Of a stretch of DNA of 64,000 bases, positions 26,176 to 34,911 are shown piece after piece. Position numbers and translations under genes: made by a program. This stretch comes from Eubacterium sp. (GTDB lineage Bacteria; Bacillota; Clostridia; Lachnospirales; Lachnospiraceae). Location: assembly GCA_017477505.1 (NCBI GenBank), contig JAFUVQ010000060.1, positions 1 to 64,000 on the forward strand, in the 5' to 3' direction. Positions within the stretch are counted from its first letter, which is position 1. Each line of letters begins with the position of its first letter. Under the pieces are notes generated by a model that was given only the letters and a program-made list of their open reading frames with translations, was not told the DNA's origin and did no database searches.

Positions 26176-26739
26176 CTAACGCAGCATTGCGACGATCCAA
26201 TCTGCATCCGGTGCCGGCATATCCTTATTCATGGACATTTCCTCCATGATTCCCTGCACTGACGCCCAGAAACATCTGGACATCAGTTCTGCATCACCCT
26301 CATGGAAAGCACCTGTCCCCTGCCCTTTTCGTATCAGTTCAGCCGTCGATGCAATAGAGTCAACAGAAAGTGCCACCTTCCTCGCTTCTTCAGGCATGCC
26401 GTTTCTCCTTGCCCTGCTCATAAGTACAAACATATTGAATACCCATGGCTGTTCTTTTGCAAATGAGAAAAGCTGCTTCAGAAAACCCGAGAGAAATATA
26501 TCCGCCGGAACCCCTTCGGGACACTCCGCCGATTTTGTAGATGCAGCTCCCATCTTAACCAGTTCCAGAAGCAGTTCTTCCTTGGATTCAAAATAATGAA
26601 ACATAAGCCCTGTACTCATAGGAACAGCCGCTGCTATATCAGCAATCCTGGTATCATAATATCCGCGTTCCACAAACAGCGTAAGCGCTGTCATGAGAAT
26701 CGCTTTTCTTCGTTCTTCTTTCTGTTCTTTTCTGGTCAT
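26176..26739 (-). CDS. TetR/AcrR family transcriptional regulator
   Basis: A 187-residue repressor-type protein. The N-terminal helix-turn-helix is clear: RRKAILMTALTLFVERGYY, then TRIADIAAAVPMSTGLMFHY and FESKEELLLELV. The C-terminal ligand domain is variable and gives no ligand clue. It lies downstream of, and in the same direction as, the FAD-dependent oxidoreductase gene (70-bp gap). The oxidoreductase promoter is bracketed by inverted repeats of the size TetR proteins bind, so I infer that it controls that transcript, including its own gene. The ATG follows AAGGAC. Confidence 0.92.
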   Translation of the reverse strand: MTRKEQKEERRKAILMTALTLFVERGYYDTRIADIAAAVPMSTGLMFHYFESKEELLLELVKMGAASTKSAECPEGVPADIFLSGFLKQLFSFAKEQPWVFNMFVLMSRARRNGMPEEARKVALSVDSIASTAELIRKGQGTGAFHEGDAELMSRCFWASVQGIMEEMSMNKDMPAPDADWIVAMLR

Positions 26740-26808
26740 TTTTGTCCTTCTTTTATAACATTATGAAATATCTTTATGAATTATCTTTATTAAACATTTT
26801 CTCAATAA

Positions 26809-28296
26809 TCAGATATTAATGCTGCGCTTTTCGCTCTTCAGTATTCTCTGGATCGCGAACTTTCCGCTTGCAACCGCTACCGGAAGTCCGCCCGGTGAAT
26901 TAACCCACTGACCTGCAAGATAAAGGTTCTTAAGCCCTTTAAGCCTGCCTTTTGACTTAATCTGCTTTCCGGCCGGAGTTGTAACAAAGCTCATATAACT
27001 TCCGTGGTATGCATTGCAGTAACGTTCATAGGTAAGTGGTGTCCAGGCATCAAGAAATTCCATATTACCTCGAAGTTCCGGAAATGCCTTTGCTATCCTC
27101 TCCTCCACCTCTCTTACGAGTCTTTCCTTTTCAGCCCTGTACTCATCAGGATTCATATTCTTCCATGCAGAATAATCGGAGTCTGTCTGAGTGATACAGG
27201 TCTGTATAACCTGCTTTCCGTCCTTTACGAATATAGGATCGTAGCCGTATGCCTTAACATACATTCTGTCAAAATCACTGCTTCCCACATGGAGCTTTTC
27301 TATATCAATGAAAACCGTCTCAAGATGTACAAAGCTCTCGTCTACTGCAAATGCCACCTGAAAGCCGCTTGTTGCAGGATAATCTTCAGGTGCATCATAA
27401 GCCACTTTAAACTCCTTTGGCATATACTTCTCAGGAAGAAATCTTCTGAAGAGAACATCGGCATCCACAGCAGGAATCACGTAGTCGGCCTTGTCAAATG
27501 TACCGTCAATGAGTTTTACACCCGTTACTGTTTTCTTTTCAATGCATATTTCACTCACATTTGCATTATAACAGATTTTTCCGCCAAGTTCTTTAAATCT
27601 TTTTTCCATTTTGAGAGATAATTGAAGAGATGCTCCAAGAGGTATATTTCCATTTCCGTCTGCCATGGTTGCATATGAAACAAGAAATGAATAAGCCGCA
27701 TAACTCTTTGGAAGATAATCACACATCATCTTCTGAAGAAGGGGAGATTTGAAACGCTGAGAATACTCTTCCAGAGATATCTTTCCATACTCCTTCATAA
27801 CCTTAGGAAAATCCGCCATATTCTTTCCCATCTCAATGTAGTCTTTGATGCCCCACATTTCCATAGGCTTACCGGCCGGGAATAAACACTGCTTTGAATA
27901 TTCAACCGCCTGTATGAACTTTTCTATCTCTTCCCTGTCCTCGGGAGAAACTGCAATCAGTTCCCTCCTTGTTCTTTCAAGGTCATTCCAGAGAGTTACA
28001 CTCTTTCCTTCATATGTTGAAGTATAAAATGAATCGATCTTCGCATATTCCGTATCATCTGAAAGTGCACCGACCGTTTTCCATACATCATAAAGCTCCG
28101 TACCTTTTTTGGTTCCCGTAAGCCAGTGAATGCAGTTATCAATGTGATAACCCTTCCTGTTCCATCCGATACATTCTCCGCCGGGAATACTGTTCTTCTC
28201 GTAGATCACTGCTTCAAATCCTGAAAGAAGCGCATATATACCTGCTGAAAGACCTGCAACTCCACCGCCGATGATGATTATTTTTTCATTATTCAT
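26809..28296 (-). CDS. Phytoene-desaturase-like FAD-dependent oxidoreductase
   Basis: A 495-residue flavoprotein of the phytoene dehydrogenase / CrtI-related family. The N-terminus KIIIIGGGVAGLSAGIYALLSG is the dinucleotide-binding fold, IYEKNSIPGGECIGW follows, and the C-terminal LYLAGQWVNSPGGLPVAVASGK is the FAD-binding end. In Clostridia such proteins are often of unknown substrate; no carotenoid synthesis genes are nearby. The start is placed at ATG 28296, with AAGGAG eight bases before it; the open frame extends further upstream through the promoter, which is not coding. Probably co-transcribed with the TetR gene and controlled by it. Confidence 0.9.
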   Translation of the reverse strand: MNNEKIIIIGGGVAGLSAGIYALLSGFEAVIYEKNSIPGGECIGWNRKGYHIDNCIHWLTGTKKGTELYDVWKTVGALSDDTEYAKIDSFYTSTYEGKSVTLWNDLERTRRELIAVSPEDREEIEKFIQAVEYSKQCLFPAGKPMEMWGIKDYIEMGKNMADFPKVMKEYGKISLEEYSQRFKSPLLQKMMCDYLPKSYAAYSFLVSYATMADGNGNIPLGASLQLSLKMEKRFKELGGKICYNANVSEICIEKKTVTGVKLIDGTFDKADYVIPAVDADVLFRRFLPEKYMPKEFKVAYDAPEDYPATSGFQVAFAVDESFVHLETVFIDIEKLHVGSSDFDRMYVKAYGYDPIFVKDGKQVIQTCITQTDSDYSAWKNMNPDEYRAEKERLVREVEERIAKAFPELRGNMEFLDAWTPLTYERYCNAYHGSYMSFVTTPAGKQIKSKGRLKGLKNLYLAGQWVNSPGGLPVAVASGKFAIQRILKSEKRSINI

Positions 28297-28307
28297 AACT
28301 CTTCTCC

Positions 28308-28400
28308 TTTTCGTTGAATTTGTGTTCATTGATTCTGCTTTCAATATAACAGACAGAAAATCATTTGTCAACAAAAAATTGAATTTAAATTCAACGAAAA
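28308..28400 (-). promoter_or_regulatory. Consensus promoter bracketed by inverted repeats (likely TetR operators)
   Basis: On the minus strand TTGACA (28366-28371) and TATATT (28343-28348) are 17 bp apart. An exact 14-bp inverted repeat brackets them: TTTTCGTTGAATTT at 28308-28321 and its complement at 28387-28400. The upstream arm contains the perfect 16-bp palindrome TTGAATTTAAATTCAA (28379-28394); the downstream arm contains an imperfect version (28314-28329). Binding at both sites would block the promoter. The regulator encoded downstream is the obvious candidate; this is inference. Confidence 0.75.
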
Positions 28401-28433
28401 AATTGTTACCTTTCCTCAAACCAACATTTCAAA

Positions 28434-28480
28434 GCTAAAAAAACAGGATTAATGAGGAATCATCCTCATAATCCTGTTTT
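28434..28480 (-). terminator. Intrinsic terminator after murI
   Basis: Arms at 28440-28458 and 28463-28480 pair over 18 bp with one bulged base and a four-base loop. On the minus strand the hairpin is followed by seven T residues. It sits between the murI stop and the oxidoreductase promoter, so it isolates the two units. Confidence 0.85.
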
Positions 28481-28524
28481 ATAATTTAACTATCCTGTTA
28501 AAATCACTCCGGATCATCACCGGC

Positions 28525-29391
28525 CTAGATATTACGAACAAGCTCAAGCCTGTTATGAAGTCTCTTGAAGTGCTCCAATGTCGGTATATCCATAACCTGC
28601 ACCCCGGAAGCAAAATATCTGGTATTTCCACAGAGTGCCATCTCTTCTATATCATTAAAATGAATCGTTCTTTCAGAATCCTGATTCACTTTAAGTCCCA
28701 GCACCTCGGCAACATGCCTGATAGTACCGTGGTTGCCATCTACAAATACCGTGCCTTCTCTGAAGTATTTACCATACAGTGGTTTGAAATAATTAAAATG
28801 CGTACAACCCAGCACGACGGCAGCATAACTGTCCGTCTCCAGGGCAGCGAACTGTTCTGAAAGATAGGTCTCTACATCTTCAGACTCAAACTCCTCAGAC
28901 TCCGCAAAAGATACCAGCCTTGGCATAGGAAGAAGATCGACTATGTGCCCGCCGTCCACTTTAAGAAGCAGATTACGGAGTTTCTCCTCACTGATAGTAA
29001 CCGGAGTTGCCATTACCAGTACGCGGGATGACTTATCCACTCTACCGTGCCCAGAGGCATCCTGTCCATTCACCATCCCGGACACATACTCCACCGCCGG
29101 TTTAACTGCAGGTTCCATACCGATGATGGGAAGATCGTAGTGGTGTCTAAGTTCCTTAATTGCAACACTTGTCGCCGTATTACATGCCACAACTATGGCA
29201 TCAGCTCCCATGTCTATAAGAAACCTGGTTATCTCCTCAGCATAGCTTTCTATCTCAGCAGGAGTCTTAAGTCCGTAAGGAACATGTGCAGTATCTGCAT
29301 AAAATATATAGTTTTCCGTCGGCAGCATATGGTACGCCTCATGCAGTACCGAAAGTCCGCCGATTCCCGAATCGAATATTCCTATATTCAT
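28525..29391 (-). CDS. murI: Glutamate racemase MurI
   Basis: Supplies D-glutamate for peptidoglycan. Motifs: IGIFDSGIGGLSVL at the start, FYADTAHVPYG, IVVACNTATSVA with the first catalytic Cys, MEPAVKPAVEY, and VVLGCTHFNYFKPL with the second catalytic Cys near residue 200. The 288-residue length is slightly longer than average. I choose the ATG at 29391, where the family N-terminus MNIGIFDSG begins; its ribosome site is weak, and a GTG four codons earlier is the alternative. A strong terminator follows. Confidence 0.93.
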   Translation of the reverse strand: MNIGIFDSGIGGLSVLHEAYHMLPTENYIFYADTAHVPYGLKTPAEIESYAEEITRFLIDMGADAIVVACNTATSVAIKELRHHYDLPIIGMEPAVKPAVEYVSGMVNGQDASGHGRVDKSSRVLVMATPVTISEEKLRNLLLKVDGGHIVDLLPMPRLVSFAESEEFESEDVETYLSEQFAALETDSYAAVVLGCTHFNYFKPLYGKYFREGTVFVDGNHGTIRHVAEVLGLKVNQDSERTIHFNDIEEMALCGNTRYFASGVQVMDIPTLEHFKRLHNRLELVRNI

Positions 29392-29488
29392 CTCAAAACC
29401 CACGCAACGTACACTCTTATGCCTGCAAAATAATAGTCGTCAACAACGCTTCCCAGCAGTATAACAGGAAACGCAGTTCTCTATTATT

Positions 29489-30763
29489 CTATATAGCATT
29501 AAGCGCATTTGCAAGGTCCTCGATTATATCATCAACATTTTCAATACCGACTGAAAGTCTTATGAGGTCCGGTCCTACTCCGCCGGCGATAAGTTCTTCG
29601 TCAGTAAGCTGTCTGTGTGTTGATGAAGCCGGATGAAGTACGCAGGTATGCGCATCGGCTACGTGAGTAGCTATCATAGCAACCTTAAGATTCTTCATGA
29701 ATTCTTCGGCTGCTTTTCTTCCACCCTTAACTCCGAATGAGATAACTCCGCAGGTTCCATCCGGAAGATACTTCTTTGCTCTCTCATAATATTTATCACC
29801 AGGAAGTCCCGGATATGTTATCCATGAAACCTTCTCATGCTTTGAAAGGAACTCGGCAACCTTCTCGGCATTTCTGCAATGTCTCTCCATACGAACTGCA
29901 AGAGACTCAAGTCCAAGGTTCAGGAAATAAGCATTCATAGGAGCCTGGATAGAACCAAGGTCACGCATGAGCTGAGCTGTACATTTTGTTATAAATGCAC
30001 CTTCCTTGCCGAACTTCTCCGCATAAGTAATTCCATGATATGATTCATCCGGTGTGGTAAGTCCCGGGAACTTATCCTTATGAGCCATCCAGTCAAAGTT
30101 GCCGCCGTCAACTATGCAGCCGCCGACTGTCGCATCATGACCGTCCATATATTTTGTAGTTGAATGTATAACTATATCTGCGCCCCATTCGATAGGTCTG
30201 CAGTTGATAGGTGTTGCAAATGTATTGTCGATGATGAGTGGTACGCCGTGATCATGAGCAACCTTTGCAAATCTCTCTATATCAAAAACCTTAAGAGCAG
30301 GATTAGCTATAGTCTCACCGAAAACAGCCTTGGTATTAGGCTTGAAAGCCGCCTCAAGCTCCTCATCACTGCAATCGGGATCAACAAATGTAAAGTCAAT
30401 TCCCATCTTTCTCATAGTTACATTGAAAAGGTTAAATGTACCGCCATAGATTGTTGCCGATGCGATAACATGATCTCCTGCAGTAGCAACATTGAATACT
30501 GAAAAGAATGATGCTGCCTGTCCCGATGACGTGAGCATAGCTGCTGTACCACCCTCAAGTGCACAGATTTTTGCAGCTACCATATCATTTGTAGGATTCT
30601 GAAGTCTTGTATAGAAATAGCCGGAAGCCTCAAGGTCAAAAAGCTTACCCATATCTTCACTTGTATCATATTTAAATGTAGTACTCTGAATGATAGGAAT
30701 CATTCTTGATTCACCGTTTTTAGGAGCATATCCTGCCTGAATACATTTAGTTTCTCTTTTCAT
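29489..30763 (-). CDS. metY: O-acetylhomoserine sulfhydrylase MetY
   Basis: PLP enzyme making homocysteine from O-acetylhomoserine and sulfide. Seen: TKCIQAGYAPKNGESR, PIIQSTTFKYDTSEDM, FYTRLQNPTNDMVAAKICALEGG, LTSSGQAA, and the PLP lysine in IHSTTKYMDGHDATVGG (about residue 210). The C-terminal HPASSTHRQL and RLSVGIENVDDIIEDL are typical. Its 424 residues fit MetY rather than the shorter MetB/MetC. Start ATG 30763 with GGAG upstream. It has its own promoter in the gap after addA. Confidence 0.93.
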   Translation of the reverse strand: MKRETKCIQAGYAPKNGESRMIPIIQSTTFKYDTSEDMGKLFDLEASGYFYTRLQNPTNDMVAAKICALEGGTAAMLTSSGQAASFFSVFNVATAGDHVIASATIYGGTFNLFNVTMRKMGIDFTFVDPDCSDEELEAAFKPNTKAVFGETIANPALKVFDIERFAKVAHDHGVPLIIDNTFATPINCRPIEWGADIVIHSTTKYMDGHDATVGGCIVDGGNFDWMAHKDKFPGLTTPDESYHGITYAEKFGKEGAFITKCTAQLMRDLGSIQAPMNAYFLNLGLESLAVRMERHCRNAEKVAEFLSKHEKVSWITYPGLPGDKYYERAKKYLPDGTCGVISFGVKGGRKAAEEFMKNLKVAMIATHVADAHTCVLHPASSTHRQLTDEELIAGGVGPDLIRLSVGIENVDDIIEDLANALNAI

Positions 30764-30828
30764 ATCAATCTCCATTCTGCCCAAAGGGGCCATATTAGTA
30801 TGCCGGATCCCATGAACCCGACTTTCTG

Positions 30829-30857
30829 ATTATAAAACATGACATTTTCAAAAACAA
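30829..30857 (-). promoter_or_regulatory. Promoter upstream of metY
   Basis: Minus-strand TTGTTT (30852-30857) and TATAAT (30829-30834) have a 17-bp spacer, about 65 bp before the metY start and immediately after the addA stop. The leader between them has no recognisable SAM riboswitch or T-box. Confidence 0.6.
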
Positions 30858-30858
30858 G

Positions 30859-33800
30859 TTAAACAGGAATGAACTTCCCAAGACTCAGAGAACATATATA
30901 TCTCTCCTTCACCTTAACATCCTCCAGCGACTCAACCGCTTCCGTGTAGAAATCAAACTGTACCTTATATCTTTCCTTAAGGATTCCGGCGAGACCGGCT
31001 TTACGTCCTGACATCATTCCGTCAGTTTTGTAATCTATGATAACGGCTTCCCCGTCTTCATCGATGAAGTATGCATCTATAACTCCCTGAACGAGCGTTG
31101 TATGATCATCATTTCCTGCAGCGTCGTCTATACCCAGCGGCAGATCCTTTGACAGATATTCCTTCATGAAAGGCTGTTCCTTCCAGAGCATACCCCTTTT
31201 CTTAGCCGCTGCCATTCTTAAAATAATGCTGTCCATCGAAAGATCTGCAACAAATGAAGCGATTTTGTCCACACTCAGTGCCTTCCTTACTTCATCCGTG
31301 AAGAATCCTCTCTGTGTCAGTTCATCAAGAAATTCTTCCACCTTCAGTTTATCTGTATATTCGGCAAATGATTCCGGATTCAGTTTTTCCATAAACTTAT
31401 GGTATGCCGTTCCAAGTTCGCTTGCGGATACATTTCCAGTATCAGCAGACCTTGCCGTAAGGTACCCTTCGGGATTATTCTTAGCAGGCCTTCCCGTAAG
31501 ATATCCTTCAGGAGCATTTTCTCTTTCTTTCGCTTTAAGCCAGGATACACTTACCTTTGCAGGATAACCCGCTGTATTGGCAAATGGATAAATATATTCA
31601 GGACATATATCCCCTGTCCCGGTTTCTTCTTTATCAGGTAAATCTTCATCAGTTTTATCAGCTTTTTCAAGACTCTGCTTGAAATCAATTATATGCTCAT
31701 AAGAAATTACAGTCACATCAAGTCCGTTTTCTTTTTCTTCTTTCAAATGTACATATGGCGTAACATATTCTTCCTCTTTGTAAAGAGCATTTATCTTGGC
31801 TTCAACACTGTCAACAAAAAGGTTCACAGCCATTTCGAGGCTTTTATGCACGGCAAAAGCCTTTAGCAGCCAGCCAAGATAAGTTTTGGAAGTGTAAAGA
31901 GGTATCCCAATCTCATTTCGCATTGAACTTTCTTCTATAGTATCCGTCCACTTTTTCCTGTAGCTTGTCGAAAGAACTTCCACCGGATCTTCATTTTCCT
32001 TCGGTTCGGAGAGGAGTATCCTCTTCGCGCCTACTATGATAAGCTTTTCCATGGCTCTGGTAAGTGCAACATAAAGGACTCTCTGCTCTTCCTCGCGGCA
32101 GGTATTAACTATCCCGCGTGCTATATGCTTCTGGAATGTCCATCTGCTTTTTACCCTGGAAACATTATCAAAAAGAGAAAGTCCCAGGCCCTCATCACCT
32201 TCAACTATGATATCTCCGTATGAGTCTCTCATGTTGAAGCCTTTTTCGGTACGGAACAGGAATACAACAGGGAATTCCAGACCTTTACTTTTATGTATGG
32301 TCATTACCTTTACCGCATCCTCCGCATGAGTCATGGCTTCACCGTAGTCCAGCTCCTGCTTCTTCATGTTTTCTATAAAATGTATAAATTCAGAAGGGCT
32401 GTTCTTTCCTTTCTCCGCAAAACCTCTTGCCTTAAGAAGGAGCATATCAAGGTTGGCTTTTCTCTTTTCACCATCTTCAAGAGATGCAGCTATATCATAA
32501 TAATCATATTTTGTATAAAGCCCATATATAAGGTCATACAGATTCCTGTATGATGTCTGTTTCCGGAGGCAAGTTAAGTCAGTAAGAAATCTCCTGACCT
32601 TCCCTATAAGAACACTGTAGCTGCTGTCATCTGCAGAAGTCTCATAAAACTCTTTAAGCCTCTGATAAAATGTTTCTTTCTTTCCTCCCCGGGTCCGGAT
32701 TATCGCAAGCTCTTTATCATCAAAATCAAAGAATGCGGAATGCATTACGGAAACCAGTGGTATATCCTGCATAGGGTTATCGATTATCCTGAGAAAGTTA
32801 AGAACAGTCATTACTTCCGTACATTCGAAATATCCGGATCTGATTTCCGTCTCGGTAGGTATATCCATCTCTGAAAGAGCCTTACAGATTGTATCAGCGG
32901 CATTTGCTCTTTGGAGGATTGCGATATCACTGTATCTTACAGGTCTTTTTATCTCATTCCCTTTTGAATCCCTGTCTTTTACCAGAAGAGGTTTCTCGCC
33001 ATGAACCATCTCCATTATCTTTTCACCTATGGCATAGGCCTGAAGCTCAGCCACGCCGAGGTTCTCGCTTTCCATCTTGAGTCTTATGTTTTTCCCCTTT
33101 TCATCTTTGGGGATCATTTCCATGCCCTTATTTATATCAATGAGCATTAATTCTGTATTGTATTCAAAACCGGCAGGTTCTTTTTTGTCCACGTCATCAT
33201 ATAAACCGCCATATTTAAGGCTGGCTCTCTCATCATATTCAACACCACCGAAGTCCCGTGTCATAAGTCCGGTAAAAACTTCATTTACGGTGCTGAGTAC
33301 ATTCTTTCTGCTTCTGTAATTCCTGTCGAGATTTATACATATATTGTTTCCCGCTCTTTCTCCATCGCTGAGTTTTACAAAACTCTCTTCATCATCAAAG
33401 TATTGCTGTTTTTTGATAAAGAGCCCCGGAACTGCATTTCTGAAGCTATAGATACTCTGCTTGACGTCACCTACCATGAAGATGGTCGTCCCCTCACCTG
33501 TTATGGATGTGAGTATGCTCTCCTGAAGAAGGTTGCTGTCCTGATATTCATCAATCATTATCTCATAATAATGATCCCTCAGCATTTTGGCAATTTCTGT
33601 GGGTTCAAGTGTTCCGTACTCTGTTTCTGAAGTAAGAATATGAAGAGCCATATGCTCCAGGTCGCCGAAATCCACTATTCTGAATTCCCTTTTTGCCGCA
33701 GAGAATTCCTCTTCAATATCTCTTATCATTTGCAAATTTGTCTCAACATATGGGCGGAGTTCTATGATGGTATCCACTATGTACCCTTCTATGCCTTCAG

Positions 33801-34911
33801 TTTCCTGATATTCTTCACCTCGTCCCGAACAGATAGATTTCAGCATATCCCGCATATTATCTGTATTGAGATAATCAGACCATAATCCGTAAATAATGGC
33901 TTTACTTCCGGAATACAGATCTCTGGCACGTTTTGCTTTTTCCTTTATTTCCTTCAGATAATCATCCTTAAGTCTCTTGGTCGGAAATCTGTCAAAACCT
34001 CCATCGTCATAAAATCTGCTGAAGTTTGCATACACCTCGTCCAGTGTAGGTTTATATCCATTATCGATGGTTTCACCCTCATCAAAAATGATCAGTTTTT
34101 CCATCTTTTCAATGTCATTTTTTATCGTGTCACGCCAGTAGGAAAGCTCCGGTTCCCCGTCAAGGACTGATAAAGCATACTTTGCTATCTGAATACAATC
34201 TTTAACATTCCCACACACAATATAAGCCGCATCCCTGGTCCAGACACTTACCCTTTCACTGGTCGGATCATATGCCTCAAGTATTTCAGAAAGCCACGCT
34301 TCCGGGATAGGTCTTGTAACATAGTTCCCATAAAGACGTATAAGAACCCCTTTCAGGTTTTCATCATTTTTCCACCCCGAAAGAAAATCAGAAAGTTCGG
34401 CAAATCTTCTGCTGAATTCATTTTCCGGATTCTCCTTATACATGGTGTAATACCTGAGAAGAATATTATCCACTGTATCGGAAAGCAGCACCTTGGTTTC
34501 ATCTTCATCAGCCACTCTGAATCCCGGATCAAGCCCGGGCACGGCATAGAAATAATTATTGATGAGATACTGGCAGAAACTGTCGATGGTGCATATTCTG
34601 GCATTATTAAGAAGTGTCACCTGACGTTCAATCCTCTCTATGAAATCCATGTCAGGCTCTTTCTTCTTCGTCTCTTCATCTATTATTCTATGGAACTCAT
34701 TGCTGACCCTTTCCTTCATCTCGCCGGCAGCCGCTCTTGTAAATGTAACTACTATGAGTCTGTCCACATCTACTTTATCATCGACAACCGTTTTGATAAT
34801 ACGCTCAACAAGAGCCGCGGTTTTTCCGCTGCCTGCCGCTGCCGATACAAGAAGATTTGCAGTTCTCCAATTAAAAACACGTTCCTGGTTTTTATTCCAA
34901 ACTCTTGCCAC
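30859..34911 (-). CDS. addA: ATP-dependent helicase/nuclease subunit AddA
   Basis: Helicase-nuclease subunit of AddAB, which processes double-strand breaks for recombination (the RecBCD counterpart). The 1350 residues show LLVSAAAGSGKTAALVERII (Walker A, about residues 20-40), VTFTRAAAGEMKERV, IMIDEYQDSNLLQE (Walker B), MVGDVKQSIYSFRNA, LDRNYRSRKN, and VMTIHKSKGLEFPVVF followed by RVLYVALTRAMEKL. The C-terminal RecB-type nuclease has VQGVIDAYF and AVIIDYKTD. The start is GTG at 34911, overlapping the addB stop with GGGAG before it. A 13-residue duplication (PEGYLTGRPAKNN / PEGYLTARSADTG) lies in the helicase-nuclease linker, near residue 1140. Confidence 0.95.
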   Translation of the reverse strand: MARVWNKNQERVFNWRTANLLVSAAAGSGKTAALVERIIKTVVDDKVDVDRLIVVTFTRAAAGEMKERVSNEFHRIIDEETKKKEPDMDFIERIERQVTLLNNARICTIDSFCQYLINNYFYAVPGLDPGFRVADEDETKVLLSDTVDNILLRYYTMYKENPENEFSRRFAELSDFLSGWKNDENLKGVLIRLYGNYVTRPIPEAWLSEILEAYDPTSERVSVWTRDAAYIVCGNVKDCIQIAKYALSVLDGEPELSYWRDTIKNDIEKMEKLIIFDEGETIDNGYKPTLDEVYANFSRFYDDGGFDRFPTKRLKDDYLKEIKEKAKRARDLYSGSKAIIYGLWSDYLNTDNMRDMLKSICSGRGEEYQETEGIEGYIVDTIIELRPYVETNLQMIRDIEEEFSAAKREFRIVDFGDLEHMALHILTSETEYGTLEPTEIAKMLRDHYYEIMIDEYQDSNLLQESILTSITGEGTTIFMVGDVKQSIYSFRNAVPGLFIKKQQYFDDEESFVKLSDGERAGNNICINLDRNYRSRKNVLSTVNEVFTGLMTRDFGGVEYDERASLKYGGLYDDVDKKEPAGFEYNTELMLIDINKGMEMIPKDEKGKNIRLKMESENLGVAELQAYAIGEKIMEMVHGEKPLLVKDRDSKGNEIKRPVRYSDIAILQRANAADTICKALSEMDIPTETEIRSGYFECTEVMTVLNFLRIIDNPMQDIPLVSVMHSAFFDFDDKELAIIRTRGGKKETFYQRLKEFYETSADDSSYSVLIGKVRRFLTDLTCLRKQTSYRNLYDLIYGLYTKYDYYDIAASLEDGEKRKANLDMLLLKARGFAEKGKNSPSEFIHFIENMKKQELDYGEAMTHAEDAVKVMTIHKSKGLEFPVVFLFRTEKGFNMRDSYGDIIVEGDEGLGLSLFDNVSRVKSRWTFQKHIARGIVNTCREEEQRVLYVALTRAMEKLIIVGAKRILLSEPKENEDPVEVLSTSYRKKWTDTIEESSMRNEIGIPLYTSKTYLGWLLKAFAVHKSLEMAVNLFVDSVEAKINALYKEEEYVTPYVHLKEEKENGLDVTVISYEHIIDFKQSLEKADKTDEDLPDKEETGTGDICPEYIYPFANTAGYPAKVSVSWLKAKERENAPEGYLTGRPAKNNPEGYLTARSADTGNVSASELGTAYHKFMEKLNPESFAEYTDKLKVEEFLDELTQRGFFTDEVRKALSVDKIASFVADLSMDSIILRMAAAKKRGMLWKEQPFMKEYLSKDLPLGIDDAAGNDDHTTLVQGVIDAYFIDEDGEAVIIDYKTDGMMSGRKAGLAGILKERYKVQFDFYTEAVESLEDVKVKERYICSLSLGKFIPV

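Noticed and set aside
28297-28419. N-terminal extension of the FAD oxidoreductase
   Set aside because: The frame is open, but it covers the -10, the -35 and the inverted repeats, while a strong ribosome site precedes the ATG at 28296.
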